DNA from: Clostridium_AM tanneri
GTDB taxonomy: Bacteria; Bacillota; Clostridia; Clostridiales; Clostridiaceae
DNA: 64,000 bases
Direction of reading: 5' to 3'
Assembly (NCBI RefSeq): GCF_033659955.1
Contig: NZ_JARUJP010000003.1
Location: forward strand, 171,022 to 235,021
Shown here: one piece after another, positions 63,809 through 64,000 of the stretch
Numbering within the stretch: the stretch's first letter is position 1
Layout of the letters: each line of letters begins with the position of its first letter
The notes under the pieces: model-generated
Told to the model about the DNA's origin: nothing
What the model saw: only the letters and a program-made list of their open reading frames with translations
Database searches by the model: none
Position numbers and translations under genes: made by a program

Positions 63809-64000
63809 TATTATATAAGAAACGGTCAGGGAGATATAATAGGTCTATTTGATAGTAGTGGAATACAGGTTGTAACTTATCTTTATGACAGCTGGGGGCG
63901 GGTTCTATCTGCTGTAGATAACACTGTAGATAAAGTAGGTGATAAGAATCCTTATCGTTATCGTGGATATAGGTATGATAAGGAAACTGGATTATACTAC

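Larger units (their letters stand above)
57362..64000 (+). pseudogene. RHS-repeat/YD-repeat surface protein, decayed, runs off the window
   Basis: A whole-gene view of one RHS protein of more than 2,100 codons. The 5' end is broken: fragments KDEENNDVFENKENDIKI (one frame), TIKKDKYEISWGIDKSS (second frame) and the main frame from about 57500 follow one another, and no signal peptide remains. A single in-frame TAA at 59026-59028 interrupts the main frame (NYNT*PPYRVK, probably from CAA). About 70 bp are inserted near 63738-63808 and shift the frame; after it the RHS core resumes (YYIRNGQGDIIGL to YRYRGYRYDKETGLYY) and continues beyond 64000. Three lesions make a functional product unlikely unless some are sequence errors. 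Confidence 0.8.

Overview
The window is AT-rich DNA from a spore-forming anaerobic Firmicute, most likely a member of Clostridiaceae. Evidence for this: strong AGGAGG-type ribosome sites with frequent TTG and GTG starts, a T-box leader on argS, a spoVA sporulation operon, a flavodiiron oxygen reductase, an Etf-linked lactate dehydrogenase and a clostridial-type HelD. GC content was not computed. I see no rRNA, tRNA, CRISPR array or complete insertion sequence.

Layout: 1-3.4 kb has an orphan hybrid histidine kinase and a membrane protein. 3.5-5.8 kb has a beta-propeller-like protein (minus strand) and a hypothetical gene. 5.9-8.0 kb is the T-box and argS. 8.1-9.5 kb has an RNase H-like nuclease and a CBS protein. 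9.5-11.8 kb is the iron-uptake operon feoA-feoB plus a tiny Cys-rich FeoB-associated protein, under a Fur-type box. 12.0-14.2 kb has PilZ-like, HAD and second RNase H-like genes. 14.4-22.3 kb is a lactate-oxidation locus: FadR-type regulator, a truncated lctD paralogue, lactate permease, LarA-type racemase, EtfB, EtfA and FAD lactate dehydrogenase. 22.4-27.0 kb is a spoVA2mob-like operon (DUF1657, DUF421, spoVAC, spoVAD, spoVAE, DUF1657, DUF421, DUF4363). 27.1-32.0 kb has def, a 265-bp palindromic element, a CC-motif protein, a sigma-54 activator facing a sigma-54 promoter and methionine gamma-lyase, and an ECF S component. 32.1-39.7 kb has helD, flavodiiron protein, arginase, an acidic protein, a Spo0E-like gene and glpX, with two roughly 600-bp non-coding stretches. 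40.0-43.6 kb is a four-gene cluster with arsenosugar-type glycosyltransferases. 43.7-50.0 kb is mostly housekeeping (DUF896, hprK, 5-FTHF cyclo-ligase, CorA, M18 aminopeptidase, holin-like, PHP, ferritin-like). 50.0-57.3 kb is a minus-strand three-gene operon led by a giant protein combining HD, helical, nucleotidylyltransferase, acetyltransferase-like and phosphoribosyltransferase-like regions. 57.3-64.0 kb is a decayed RHS-repeat gene running off the window.

The most unusual items are: the giant multi-domain protein with its two redox-type partners; a pair of matching leaders in which a short GTG uORF overlaps a hairpin hiding the ribosome site (before the hybrid kinase and before a HAD phosphatase); a perfect 12-bp hairpin hiding the ribosome site of the holin-like gene; the 265-bp palindromic element; and a structured insertion of about 70 bp inside the RHS gene. 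All functional statements rest on reading motifs by eye; no database search was possible.
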